From Epiperipatus broadwayi (Eukaryota > Onychophora > Udeonychophora > Euonychophora > Peripatidae): 64,000 nt of DNA. Each line of letters begins with the position of its first letter. Within the stretch, counting starts at the first letter, position 1. The notes below the pieces were generated by a model. That model was not told the origin of the DNA. It ran no database searches and saw only the letters and a list, made by a program, of their open reading frames with translations. Shown piece by piece: positions 23,340-34,974 of this stretch. The stretch is from NCBI GenBank assembly GCA_028023455.1, contig JAQFVV010000072.1, positions 5,880,794 through 5,944,793 of the forward strand, read 5' to 3'. Position numbers and translations under genes: made by a program.

Positions 23340-23480
23340 TCTTCTTCAGAGGCTGCTAGCCTAACCAGTGGCAACATCAGCATGGGAATTAAACAGGTAA
23401 TGTCTTTAGATTTGTAACTACTTAATTTAAAATGATGCTCTAACCAATGAGGCTATTCCACTCAAGATGGAAATTAAATA
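23340..23480 (-). mobile_element. tRNA-derived SINE-1 head, antisense
   Basis: Minus strand has GGAATAGCCTCATTGGTTAG (A-box region) and TGTTTAATTCCCATG (B box) at tRNA-like distance. It lies directly next to the SINE-3 copy. Confidence 0.65.
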
Positions 23481-23699
23481 CAGTCATCTATAAATATCAT
23501 TCTGCTGTCTATATTTTTTCTAAGGGCAACATATTTGCCAGTTTGTTTACCATGATAGCCTGTCTGTGGTTAGGTAGAACACCTAAAGAATAGAGGGAAA
23601 TAATTTTTATTTGAAAAAGTATGGTATTAATATTTCCTTAAAGTGGTTTGTATAAAAGTCATAAAGCAGAAAATTAGAAACCCATCAATTAAATTTTAG

Positions 23700-26600
23700 T
23701 AACTTACTATCTATCTATATATATATATATTCTAACCTAGTAAACGAATGGCTTCAAATTTAAATCACTTCGGAAAGCCCAATCGCTTCCTTCTATGATT
23801 CGGGTAGCAAACCCTATATTTTTATCTAATATCTCTTCGTTTGGTTAGTTATATTAATTCAGCTACAGCGATATGCAGTTCAGACAGAGATAGAATAAAA
23901 AAAAATTATCATTAATAAAATAAATTTAAAAAGAAAATTTAGAATAAACTAACATTCTTTCTCTATCCAAAACACATTCTCTGAGCTGTAAGTACTTGCA
24001 CTGTTCGACAATGATGATGATGATTTCATGTCATTGTTAATATTACTGACTAAAATAAAACATTCATTAATTTGCCAATATGATCTCAATATTTTATTAT
24101 TATACAATCAGAAGTTTCAATCTCTTAAGCCATGCCACGCTTGTAATATTGATCATAATTAATCACTCCTTAATTTAAGAGCACTTATAATAATAATGAC
24201 ACTAATCTCAGGGTTCTCTGTTATATTTAATAAAATGCTCGGCAGTATTGTGTTGTCGCATATGACTGACATTCTGGTCGGCTATAGGAAACATTTACCT
24301 TATTTAAATTCCAGATGTCTTCATCCACATATCAATTATTATAATATTTAACGAGATGATAACCATATTCAATAACATCGCATCATTTTGAATAATACAG
24401 CCCCTTTTAATCCAGAATCTCAGTCGGAATGATGAAAAGACAAGGGTGCTTTTGTGTCCTTCCATCATCCATGACAACACAATAATTTAACTAAGATTTA
24501 TTACTTAGACACTTCACTTAAATGTGTACGAAATAATGTGCAACCAAAACCTACTAGTTTGGGAATAAAGTGGTTTTACACACATATAAAATAAAATATC
24601 TTGGTCTGAAGTTTTCAATTCCATAAATAATTCTTATTAAACTATACTGAAATATTCTGATCTGCTTACAATTGTCTATCTGGTGTATTAAATTTAAGAT
24701 TTCATAAATGACTTTGGACTCAAGAAAGTATTGCAAGTATTATGCCAATACACTTTTATTTAGCACACAAGAAAAATGACTCAAAACAACTTGTAACAAG
24801 ACTATAATTTATTATTAAATTTTAACAAGATTATAATTTATTATTACAGTTTAACAAAACTATCCTTTATGATTAACATAATAAACAAACATATACAATT
24901 TATTCGATCCCATATGGATAAAACAAAATATAACTAACAGTAATTCGTCTATACTTTTAGACCTGGATTCGAACTACTTCTTCATCTTCTTTTTACATTT
25001 ATGCAAATTGAATATAACAAAATAAATATTATTATCGATACATCAACTCATCCGTTTAGTGTATCTTATATGAACGGTTACTTAACTTTATTAACTAACT
25101 ATTTGTTTTAAAATAAAAATAATCTGATTCTAGGCAAGGCGTACAAACGATTTTTATTATTATATCTTTAATTAAATGATAGTTTTTATTTAGATAACTT
25201 ATTATAATTTATGGGTTATTTATCAGAAGTTACATTTATTATTTTAATATTTACCTTAATAACAACTGAAGTTGTTATACACATTGTATTCCTCAGTATA
25301 AGTTATATTGTGAGTGCTACTTAATCATTAACCCGAATTAAACCTAGTATTTGAACCCTCCATTGGCAAATAAAAATTTCTAAATCACGCAATTTTAAAC
25401 TTACTCTCTCCATTGACTTACGTGTGGATTATCAGCACTATTCCGCCGCACAATCCAGACATTGATCATAGATACTAGCACGCTATTTTTACTAAATGGA
25501 TCTTGAGGAATTAACCTCCAATATACCCGTTATCTTGCCATAACTTTCTAAACAAAACACAATATTCAACACCTTCCGTGGTGGAATTATTTCTATTTTC
25601 TCATGAGGAATATGGAATAACACCGAAGGTCTGTAGAGTTAACTACTACATTAAAATAGTTTGGTGGGTCCTTGCCTCTTACTTGGGCATAATAGGAACA
25701 CACACCAAATATAATCCTCTCCTGGGATTTTAACGAATGAAATACACTAAATACGATATAAATTACTGATCGTCCTAACTCTGAGAAGCGATCACTTGGG
25801 TTATAAACATACCCGAATTCTAGATTTATCTATTCCCCTCATGGAAAATAAAGCTTTTGGGGAGATCATTTTCCATCCCACAAAATAGATACATTACAAT
25901 TATTACTAATGCGAATATTAATCATAAACTGATGCTATATCGGGGCAAGACAAGCAAATACACTAATTCCACTAAATTTATGTTCCGGGGTATACTTAGA
26001 TCAACGTCTGAAATCAATGGATAACACAGAATAAACCATAATAGTTTTCACCTTTGCCAAAGAAACATTCAACAAGTAATTGGTAGTCTAGTATCTTGAA
26101 CTAAATTAAGTGAATGCGTTAATAAAGAATAATTGGGAATAAGTTCCTCAATTAACATAGTATAAATTTGTTTCAAACTTTAAATAAGTAATATCCTGTA
26201 TAGCACTTCTCTTTAATTACTTCTGATAATTTTAACTAGATATTTTACCTATTAAGTATCTAAATTTTTCTTCTTTTACGCATCTAACATATAAATTTAT
26301 ACCCATAATGCATATCATAAGTAAACACATTTTATAAAAAAAAAATTTTTCATGTCGAATATAAATTTAACCTAGAATAATTATATGAATACATACCTTT
26401 ATGATTACAAGGTCATTTAAATATTACTTGACTATACAGCCTTTCACCTGTTGATATAAAAAAAAATACACATAATTTTACAAATTAGTAAAAAAAATCA
26501 TTACTTAACAAGTGCTTATTATCTCACTAGAAAAATGTTTTTCCGTTGGGCAATTTATCCAGATGAAGAACTTGATCCATTCGTAGTTCACGAAGCAAAA

Positions 26601-28180
26601 TTTAAAATAAGAAACACATTTTATTCTTTCATTTATATAAAAGTTGCCTCCATTCTGGTGCAATTAATAAATTAGGCAAAGAAAACATAGCAGCGTTGGA
26701 TGTTAACTCTTCCTTGAATTAACTGATATAATTTTGGGATCCAAGAAAACAATATATATTTTAACATGACGAATATTTGACGATAGACGATCACATATAC
26801 AATTCTTTTCTTTTTACTATTGGCGATACGTATCATTTTTAGCTAGCTGGCTTATGAATAAAATAATGCGCGAATTTTCCAAAATACTATTATTATAACG
26901 ACTGCAGCTGACTTACGTGGATATAAAGTTTTACCGACTCAAATTGATGTATAATATAACATATTATATTATGGTTATAATTAAGTCACTAATGTTTGTA
27001 GTTTTTATTCCTACTCTAGGAATTGTAATTTTTCTTTAATAATGAATTCTCCGTAAAATGCACACATACAAATTTTCTGATGTTTGCCTTGAGAAAATTT
27101 ATATTTTCTTTTTAAAAAATATACAGGTGCATAAGTAAATATCCTTTATCATTAATATTATTTCTAGATAATTTTCAGTGAATAAAACATATTTTAACGT
27201 GGGGAACTTACATTGTTTTTCAAAAGCAGACAATTTCTTTTAGAAAGAGCGCGAAATTTTCTAGTTAACTTTCCTTGGCTTTTATAATATGTCTTTTTAA
27301 TTATAAATTTTCTTTTATACCACGAAAAGATAATTAAATAAGGTAAAGTTAACAAATCATTGATTATTTCATGGAAATTACTTATATTACTTATTTTAAA
27401 CATAATGACACTTTCCGTGATTGCTGTAGTTAATACGGTCATTTTGAACTCTAGCATAAGACAGTACATTTTTGCGTATAAAAAGCTTTCAATAGGTAGA
27501 TGGCAACAGAAAACAGAATATCTTATCAAATAGGATTAGCAACGCATGATATTATTAAAAATTTACTTGACTTATATTTATTTCTGCAATAAAAAAAATA
27601 ATAAAAAATTTGTTACCGAATTTCAGTACTGCTTCCTCCTTGTAAAACTAATGTCAGACTAAACTTTCTTCAAAATTTGGCGGTCTTGTTTTAGCGACCT
27701 CTTACAGAAAAATAATCATTTAATTATAACATAAACAAAAGAAAGGAAAAAAAAACTTATTACAGTCATATATTTTTCCATATGATTTAAACAAATTACA
27801 AAGTAATTTGACAAATAATGAAAAATAATAAATATCTTTAACTAACAATGCTTATTAGTGTTGTATATTTCTGTATACATTATTATCTAAATTAATTTAA
27901 AAATTACCAGAAGTTATTGTGCTTTATGATAAGATACTCATCTACTCTCCCCCTCTACCCATCCAAAATCAATTACTGTTTATGATAGGTGCTTTTATAC
28001 TATATTAAATTGCTCTTATTGTTAATATTTTAATTAAATTATTCATGCTCTCCTTCAAAATGACATTGGATTACCAAATTTATTAGTTATTTGCTTAAAA
28101 CACAATAAAGTGAGTAAATAGCATATTTTATTAATCACTTAATATTATTATTATTTTACTTTTTTATTTCCTAGAAAAGG
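23700..28180. other. Largely unassigned AT-rich block
   Basis: No recognisable transposon family, RNA gene or convincing gene. A 2.3-unit tandem repeat of 29 bp sits at 24795-24863 (AACAAGACTATAATTTATTA-type). An open minus-strand stretch around 25425-25540 ends in a GTAAGT donor-like site. The 45-codon frame from ATG at 26535 and the 111-codon minus frame at 27194-27529 show no known motif. This is the longest part of the left half without LINE or SINE copies, so it could hold unique sequence. Confidence 0.5.
24795..24863. repeat. 29-bp tandem repeat, 2.3 units
   Basis: Units at 24795-24823 and 24824-24852 differ at few positions (AACAAG-ACTATAATTTATTA versus AACAAG-ATTATAATTTATTA), with a partial third unit AACAAAACTAT. 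Confidence 0.85.
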
Positions 28181-28289
28181 ATAGCATTGTTTTCCTGTGG
28201 AAACAATGCCAAATAAACCAAGTGTCAATAACACTAGGTTACAATATATATATAGTGAACAAATGTTGAAAATATATGTAAGAGATTGT

Positions 28290-28344
28290 GATCTGGGCCA
28301 ACTGATGAGTGCTGGTTCAGCATGAAATACACATCTTGAGGATC
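28290..28344 (+). ncRNA. Type I hammerhead ribozyme (HHR1)
   Basis: Self-cleaving RNA motif. Helix I outer strands GATC (28290-28293) and GATC (28341-28344) pair; inner CAA/TTG pairs flank the core. Core CTGATGA 28302-28308. Helix II is GTGCTG (28309-28314) with loop GTT and CAGCAT (28318-28323): six pairs, the first a G-U. GAAA is at 28324-28327. Minimal helix III is AT-ACAC-AT (28327-28334), then C17 at 28335, with predicted cleavage after it. An open helix I and a 2-bp helix III are as in metazoan retrozymes and Penelope-like elements. The same surrounding sequence occurs at 34.8, 39.4 and 63.9 kb, so it belongs to a repeat. Confidence 0.85.
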
Positions 28345-28599
28345 ATTTATCTTTTTTACATGTCTGTGATTGTGGGTTTCAGTAATGTGTGATGAAACAG
28401 AAGTTTGAAATATGTTTAAATACATATTTATGAAGTTAAGTTTGAGTATCTCTAAAAGTAATGTGTATATGAGGTTAAATTGTAATGTGATATATGGATT
28501 ACTTGAAAGTATATGTTTCTAATGTATATGTAAATAGAGAGGTTGGTTTGATTCCTGGGCTAGTGGATAGTTGTGATAGGATTGAGTTAAAGATAAAAG

Positions 28600-28700
28600 A
28601 TACACTCAAACCAAAAAGGTGTTAAGTGAATTTGGAAAAGTATAAATAAAGTTCGAATTTTTCTAAAAACATTTAAAAATTTCAATTACATGATGAAAAT
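28600..28700 (+). mobile_element. SINE-1 tail fragment
   Basis: TAAATAAAGTTCGAATTTTT then CTAAAAACATTTAAAAATT is the conserved 3' tail shared by copies near 22060, 57360 and 58000. Confidence 0.6.
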
Positions 28701-28974
28701 AATCTAAATAAGATATAAATACAAATAGATGTAAAGAATATATAATCATAAGATTTGATGCTACGGATACTGAATGGAATTCAGCTCCACCAAGTGTCAA
28801 GTTCAATACAACAATTTCATTTATTTGTCAATTTTGTTTACTTTTACTCAGATGAAAATTAATCCGCTTAAGCTTTTAAACAAATATGTCTTTGCACTAA
28901 ATTTGCGTAGAACGATGAAAGGAAAAATATGATAAAGCGACAGGAAAGTTAAATCATGATAGAAGTAACTTTGC

Positions 28975-29070
28975 AGTTCTAATTGCACCAAGGGTAGTTA
29001 AACTGTGAAATGTTTTTAGAAAAAAAGTTAAATGTAACTTTTTCAAATACGTTCAACTGTCGCTAATAAA
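28975..29070 (-). mobile_element. SINE-1 tail fragment, antisense
   Basis: GTGAAATGTTTTTAGAAAAA and TTCAAATACGTTCAACTG are the reverse complement of the SINE-1 tail. Confidence 0.55.
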
Positions 29071-29214
29071 AGATTGGTTAAACAGTAGCTCTCCATACAA
29101 TAGTGTAAACATAGGAAATGGTGTTTGTGTGATTTTAGTGGTTTTGAAAGATTGGTTAGGTTAAAACATGGTGCTTTACAAAACATGGTGTTTTACATGA
29201 TATTATTTTCCCTT

Positions 29215-29345
29215 CATCGGGTGTCGCTAGCCCAGTGACAGTCCAGCTGGAAATTGAACTGATTCACAACTGTGAGTAATTAATTTAAGGAATGCTTCTG
29301 CCAAATTTGATTATAGTATCATCTGAAATTTGGTATTCGTTAATA
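29215..29345 (-). mobile_element. tRNA-derived SINE-1 head, antisense
   Basis: Minus strand carries the tRNA-like body with B-box-like sequence (complement of GGAAATTGAACTGATTC). The 5' side is decayed. Confidence 0.5.
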
Positions 29346-29542
29346 TAAAGGTTATTGGTTCAACTGTTATACTAGATTGTTACTGATTAAACCAGAAGCA
29401 CATAAGGAAGAGAGGAGGGAAATGTCACTCAAAATATTATGCTCTATACTAATCTGTTTATTATTACCAAGAGTGTTTAAACAATTATAAAGCCATATGT
29501 GATAACAATAGACCAGCATATATGTAATTGTTCTTCACAGAG

Positions 29543-29800
29543 GCAAAACTCTCCATACAGTAGCGCCACTCACTGCAAGCCAGAGCAGTCAATGGATGCA
29601 GGAATATTTGTTCAATTGATGCAGAAAGGTTGGTACATAAAATTCCTATAGGGATTTTATGCACAAACCTTCCTCCATCCATTGATTACTCTGGCCTGCA
29701 CTGAGTGGCGCTACTGTATGGAGAGTTTTGCCTTTGTAAAAAAATAGCTTGTGTAAACATAAAGAATGGTGATCATGTGATGTTTGATGGTTTAATATAT
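29543..29800. repeat. Hammerhead-family foldback lacking the core
   Basis: Left arm GCAAAACTCTCCATACAGTA, GCGCCACTCACTGCAAGCC, GGTACATAAAATTCCTATA; right arm its inverse, TAGGGATTTTATGCACAAAC, ATTGATTACTCTGGCCTGCA, CTGTATGGAGAGTTTTGCC, followed by GGTGATCATGTGATGTTTG. The two arms meet directly; the central hammerhead-like segment is missing. About 85-bp arms. Confidence 0.8.
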
Positions 29801-30065
29801 ATGATGGCAAGTAAAACAATATCGTTACCAATTTTTAGACAATTTGTAAAGAGAATGGCTATCATGCTTATGTAATTGGCAAATTCATATCAAATGAAGG
29901 CCAAAATAATTAGAGCCACAAAATATTTTGTTTTGGGATATCTAACTTAATTGCGAAAAGTTTTTTTCTGATTCCAAAAATATACTGAATTTATATGATA
30001 TAGTTTCTTTGTAGTTGTTTATATCTGTTATTAATACTATGTAAATATTAAATTTTACTTCTCTC

Positions 30066-30465
30066 AGTATAATTATAATAAAATTAGAAGCGTGTGAGGC
30101 GCTGGAAAGAGAAGCTATAATAATTATTCTTTTAAGTCTATACAAAAGTTAAACGGGATTAGAGAAAAACGACAGCAAACGAAAAATTAAAGAGGCATAC
30201 TTTATTACTAGTAATAATAATTCCATCAACAGACATGACACATACTTTAATATTTCCAAACGGTGGGCTATGTAAATAATTTGCATTTAGTTTGCATATC
30301 ATCACTTACGTTCTATTCTGCGCCATTTATCAATATGGCTATGAATATGAGGCAATACGCCTCGAAAGCGCTTAGCCGTTTAACTTTCTATAGACTTATA
30401 AAAATAATTATTATAGCTTCTCTTTTCAGTGCCTCACAGCTTCTAATTTTATTATAATACTATAT
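30066..30465. mobile_element. 400-bp inverted-repeat MITE upstream of the gene exon
   Basis: Arms of about 88 bp: left TATAATTATAATAAAATTAG ... GCTATAATAATTATTCTTTT ... AAGTTAAACGG (30066-30154) and right CCGTTTAACTTTCTATAGAC ... CTTCTAATTTTATTATAAT (30378-30465). The interior shows no transposase. The two frames found on either side (minus 29942-30145, plus 30263-30457) encode the same peptide because they are the two arms. It lies in the intron 172 bp upstream of the exon at 30638. Superfamily not determined. Confidence 0.8.
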
Positions 30466-30637
30466 AACAAAATTCCACTATTAATTTTTAGAGTGAATGA
30501 TTATAAATAATTGTTTGTAATATTCTTTTAATTATGTTACAATCTCCATGACTATACCAAATATTTTGGCTTGTTTTAATGGTAAATTTATCAATTTACT
30601 CATGAGTTTAATAAAATTTTATTTTTATTTCTTGCAG

Positions 30638-31065
30638 ATGTTCGTCTTGATGATGAAGTAACGACTACTGCTCCTGTATCTGAAGAAATATCGAGTGTGC
30701 TTCCAGGCGATAGCAAAGAAGACACAACTTCACCTGCTCCTTCAGAAAGTGAAGGAACATCAAGTGCCCCTGAAGGTTCTTCTGCAGTCCCAGGAAAAGA
30801 GAGAGTAACCACTGAAGAAGAAAATGTTCCTGCCACTGGAGGAGCTGGAACCCCAGCTGCAGATAGTACAAATGCTGCTGATTCTGGGGGAGAAAAGCCC
30901 TCCCCTTCCTCAGAAGAAGGTAAAAATCCTTCTGGAGAAGAATCTTCTGCACCTCCTCCAACTAAAACTGGGACAGATGCAGACAATGTCCCAGGAAATG
31001 AGGGAGCAAAGCCAGACAGCACACCAGGAATTGAAGGAACACAGAATAGTGCTGACAAATCAAAG
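30638..31065 (+). CDS. Exon of a mucin-like, Ser/Thr/Pro/Glu-rich surface protein
   Basis: Internal exon, preceded by the acceptor TTATTTCTTGCAG (30625-30637) and followed by the donor AAG|GTAAC (31065/31066). The first two bases complete a split codon (phase 1 intron upstream), then 142 codons run open from VRLDDEVTTTAPVSEE to GTQNSADKSK. Composition is dominated by Ser, Thr, Pro, Glu, Gly and Ala (SPAPSESEGTSSAPEGSS, ESSAPPPTKT) with no hydrophobic stretch, so it is probably a disordered, O-glycosylated extracellular stalk. No folded domain is visible. Its base composition is clearly richer in G and C than the flanks. It joins in phase 0 to 42539-42718. The shared 181-codon antisense frame is a shadow. 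Function of the whole protein is unknown because upstream exons were not found. Confidence 0.85.
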
Positions 31066-32559
31066 GTAACTAGATGTAGTTTTTGATTAGTACTAGAAAA
31101 AAATCTATTGATTATAAATTTAAAAATCACTCTAACGTAATTCATTGTTACAATTTATGAATAAATATATAAATCAGAATAAACTCACCACCTTAAATAA
31201 TGTAGCAGAAGATCAAACTCTTTCTGAAACTTCTGGTATTCAGCCTTCTAGACAAGTGATGATGGATAAAACTTATTATAACTTCAGTTTTCTCACTTCC
31301 AACTTATTGTATTACTACTGAAAGGCTAGCTATCTCAATTAGCTACCATTAATCAAATTCTGCGGATGTTTGAAAATTTTCAATTATCTAAAAAATGGCT
31401 GAATCTACAATGATTTTGTTCTCTAATGAGTATACATTGAAACTCTTCTAGATTGCAGAAATGAGTATAACCAATCTAACTTCAACCAGAAAAAGATATG
31501 ATAGAAAATAATATCCTACTGATGAGCTTTTCCATGATTATATCAACCAATATGTGGATATTGTGTCACACTACTTTGAAAAAACTCGACAATGAAATTT
31601 CTGCATACTGTTCTGCTTTTTTACTGTGAATATTACAGTAGCAACAAACAACAATCTCTACAAGAAAATGAACGTGACTTTCATTCAGGAAAATGAGCAC
31701 AAGACTTTCATTTGGCATTGGAAACAAAGCTTATAAAAATTGGAACTATTTTCAAACTCCTCGACTAACGTCAAAAGATCAACTTTCTCTTGATGCTCCA
31801 TACAGTTTAAATATACCACAGAACATCTGCAGAAATGTAATTCTCCAATATAAAATCATTTCAAAACTGCGTAGATTCACATTTCAGATCATGTAAAGTC
31901 ATTTGTGTCGTATAATGCCACAATACCTCCATATTATTGCTCTTACAAAATTTCAACAGCATATTTGACTTGTCATTTTTTTTTAAAATTTTATTATGGT
32001 TATTTGGATTTGTTTTACAATTATAAATTGTATTATTGAAAAACATTGAAAAACACATACTAATTAAAACAACATTGTACAGGGATTACTGGGCGCACAT
32101 TTGAAAATAAAATTTAAATGTCATTCATCAAATAACTATACATTAATGAGGCTGATGTGAGCGGTATGTTTTATTTTTTTCTTAATCAAATTTTTCTACT
32201 TAAATAATGATTTTATTTTATGCCCTGGAAAATAGCAACAAATTAACCACGAATCTTTTATTTTAAAAAATTCACATATGCTAAATATGAGACCTATTAT
32301 AAAAACAGGAAATGATGGAGAGGGGTAACACATCATTAAATAAGCTGACCCATGCTTTAAACATGAAGGCAAAAAATATCACTAAATGTTTGACCCTTAA
32401 AATTAAAACATTTGTTAAGATTATTAAAATTAAAATAGGGGAAGGGGACTAAGTGATTTAGAACTGCATGGCTATATTAAGACCATTTGAACATCTAGTT
32501 GCAAATATCATTTTCATATTGGAAAGGATAATCTAAAAAAAGCATAAAGAAAGTCACTA

Positions 32560-34015
32560 CTAAAACCTGAAATGAACAGACTAAGAACAAGAAAATGGTC
32601 AAGATGATAACAGATATCTTACAAATGAGCACCTTAGGAATTAGTGAAATAAGATAAACTGGACTCAGAAATCTTAGATCAAGAAAACAAATTGTATTCA
32701 ATCCAATGAAAATAAAATATTGGTGCAACTTTATCAGGAAAATATTTCAAGGAATATCATTGATATTATTCTACAAATGATTGATTGATTTCATGGACAC
32801 TCAATCAACCTTACTTTAATATAAGTCTATGTTCTAACAATTCAATCAAATGAAGAAGGAAGTGAATGATTTTAAAATCAAGTACAGGCCGAATTGAACA
32901 AAACTTGCAGGCATGATATACTTTTTGGCATACCAAAGTTGAAATAGAAACAGAAATGTTATTAGTGGTAGTGGACTTGGAAGGAGAAATGTAGAAGAAA
33001 ATTCAATACATTTTTATAAATTCAACAATCTTTTTCTTGCCATATATTTTGAAACAACAAAAATGCTAGACATATTCTTAGACAACATCAGATGGACTTC
33101 AAATTAATTACCTCCTAGGGATCAAGCAATAAAAGACACCAGTTTTATTAGCAAAAAAATTCGGCCACAAAACAAAGTATAAAGCAGGGCGGAAATTAGT
33201 CGCGTATAAACATCAAATGAAAATGAACCTCTAAACCTGTCCAACATTCTAGGTATAATCTACAGAACATACACCAGAAATCAATGAGATGTTGTGAACA
33301 TAGTTGATAATATGGCAAATAATTTGTGAATAAAGCAAAAAAAAAAAAAGTAGTGGGGAAATTGGAGGAAAATTTAAAATTTAAAAAAACAACAACAGAA
33401 AATCCAAAATAAATATCAAAAAATGAAATGGTAGTCGCAAAAAAAAAAAAAAAAAGAAACCAAAACTAAAAAAGATAAAGATCATTTAAGATAAGTGTAT
33501 TTCAAAAAGTAACTAGAAAATACAATCAATAATAATATAATAGCTTTTGAAAGGACCTTGAAAATGGAAACAAGGTTAAAAAAACAGGATCATTCAGAGG
33601 TTCACCGAAACAAACAGAAAATTAAGTCACCAATTAGTTATGCTGAAAAATACCAAAGAACAGTTGATAACCGAAGTAATAAAATAAACAGAAGTGAAAA
33701 AATATTCAAAAAAGCAATATCACAAAGTCATCAATCAAGACACTGGAATAATGAAAGATGCAATCAGATTAAAGAAAATTATTGATAAAACATAACATGA
33801 TTGGAGTTGGTAATATTGTGTCTGAAATTTTAAAAAAAGCTGGAAAAAAATCATAGAAGTACTGATTAAATTATGTCAATTAACATGGAAAACTATATAA
33901 TGGTCTTCAGACAGAGGAAGTTATTTTTATTCATAAAATCTTGGAAAGAGTATAAAACTGTCATGCCATATAAGTAAAATTATTTTAAAAATTATACAGT
34001 ATAGACTAACCAGGA
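32560..34015 (+). mobile_element. Decayed BovB-like RTE retrotransposon, EN to RT
   Basis: Heavily mutated. Near 32635-32665 LGISEIR*TGLRN corresponds to the endonuclease Glu motif. GSGLGRRNVEENS near 32965 corresponds to GxGRRNERG. Near 33795-33990 SEILKKAGKK, LIKLCQLTWKT, WSSD and HISKIILKIIQYRLTRI match the BovB/RTE reverse transcriptase block (EIWKxxGEE ... LxxxCQxIWKTxxWPTDW ... SHASKIxLKIIxxRL). Every frame has stops. Lineage is recognised by motif order, not by alignment. A 3' piece of the same type lies at 38500-38960. Confidence 0.65.
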
Positions 34016-34129
34016 TTTTTCAACATTTTTTGTTATGCAATACTGCCCAAATTAGTAATATTTTTTCGTGTGATATTTCTACTTCTTAATACATTTTAAA
34101 TTGTATGATTAATTATTTTATATGATTAT

Positions 34130-34265
34130 AAATAATTTATTTACAGTTGGTACTAATCATTTATTAGACTAGGTATCCAGTTGATGAATAATATTTCTCT
34201 AGTGTAATTTTTACCTTACCACTCTCGTGCAAGATAGGGACTGGTTTCTATCCACTTTTAACATG
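34130..34265 (+). repeat. Direct repeat copy 1 flanking hammerhead elements
   Basis: CATTTATTAGACTAGGTATC, GATGAATAATATTTCTCTAG, CCACTCTCGTGCAAGATAGG and GACTGGTTTCTATCC are repeated at 34975-35105. Between the two copies lie a foldback with hammerhead-like cores and a decayed hammerhead. Confidence 0.75.
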
Positions 34266-34276
34266 TTCATAAATAT

Positions 34277-34758
34277 ATTAAAACAGGCAAAACTCACTAT
34301 ACATATTGCCACAGATAGCAAGCTAGAGTAATCAATAGATGTGAGAAGGCTTGTGCATAAAATCCCTATCTAGTGCATACTCATCCAATATCCCCAGACT
34401 AGTTTCTGGCTTGTGCTCTTCATCAGTGAGGAACCTTGGATCTGAGAGCATTGCACCTAGATCTTAGTTTTGTAGTTAAATGGAGATAAAAGGTGGTTTC
34501 TGGAGGGTGGCATTAGATCCTAAGATCTAGGTGCAGTGCTCTCAGATACAAGGCTCCTCACTGATGAAGGCCACAAGCCAGAAACTAGTCTGGGGATATT
34601 GGATGAGTAGGCACTAGATGGGGATTTTATGCACAAGCCTTCTGGCATCCATTGATTATTCTAGCTTACTGTGTGTGGCAATACATATAGTGAGTTTTGC
34701 CTGTTTTAACAACAGTTATACACAAGCATAAGAGGTGGTGGTCATGTGATGTTTATTG
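34277..34758. mobile_element. Hammerhead-family foldback with 10-bp TSD
   Basis: Complete, clean copy. TCATAAATAT occurs exactly at 34267-34276 and 34759-34768. Left arm: TTAAAACAGGCAAAACTCAC ... CCCAGACTAGTTTCTGGC; right arm: its inverse, ending GTGAGTTTTGCCTGTTTTAA. The right arm carries the best hammerhead-like core: helix I TCCTCA (34555-34560) and TGGGGA (34591-34596), CTGATGA 34561-34567, GGC-CACAA-GCC, GAAAC 34581-34585, TA, GTC 34588-34590. The left arm has it in antisense with a weaker helix II. About 50 bp (GTTATACACAAGCATAAGAG ...) extend past the inverted repeat only on the right. No protein-coding frame. Confidence 0.85.
34555..34596 (+). ncRNA. Hammerhead-like motif, reference copy of the foldback family
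   Basis: Order and spacing fit a type I hammerhead: 6-bp helix I (U-A, G-C, G-U, G-C, G-C, A-U), CTGATGA, 3-bp helix II, GAAAC, two-base loop, GTC. Departure from the canonical fold: one extra A after CTGATGA and one before GAAA, which oppose each other as an A-A mismatch at the base of helix II where G-C is the norm. Activity is therefore uncertain. Confidence 0.5.
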
Positions 34759-34794
34759 TCATAAATATGTAACTAAAGAAATGTAAAAAAGATG

Positions 34795-34855
34795 TATGAT
34801 TCCCAAGATGCATATTTTGTGCTGAACCAGCACTCATAAGTTGGCCCAGATCACA
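34795..34855 (-). ncRNA. Decayed hammerhead ribozyme (HHR3)
   Basis: Minus strand: GATCTGGGCCAA, CTTATGA (complement of 34834-34840; core G5 changed to T), perfect helix II GTGCTG-GTT-CAGCAC, then AAAA in place of GAAA, and CATCTTGGG. Same repeat as HHR1, but two invariant core bases are lost, so it should be inactive. Confidence 0.75.
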
Positions 34856-34974
34856 ATCTCTTATACATATCTTTATCATTGTTTAGTATAAATATAGATA
34901 GCCAATTACTCCAATTTAATTGATAAGTGCCAAATTTGCTGCCCTCACAACTTTCACATAAATCACTTAATGGA

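Noticed and set aside
27194-27529. 111-codon minus-strand frame
   Set aside because: No motif, no codon or composition contrast, no splice or polyA context; plausible by chance in this length of sequence.
30600-31145. 181-codon minus-strand frame and two further overlapping frames
   Set aside because: Shadows of the plus-strand exon 30638-31065, which has splice sites in the right phase and a matching terminal exon.
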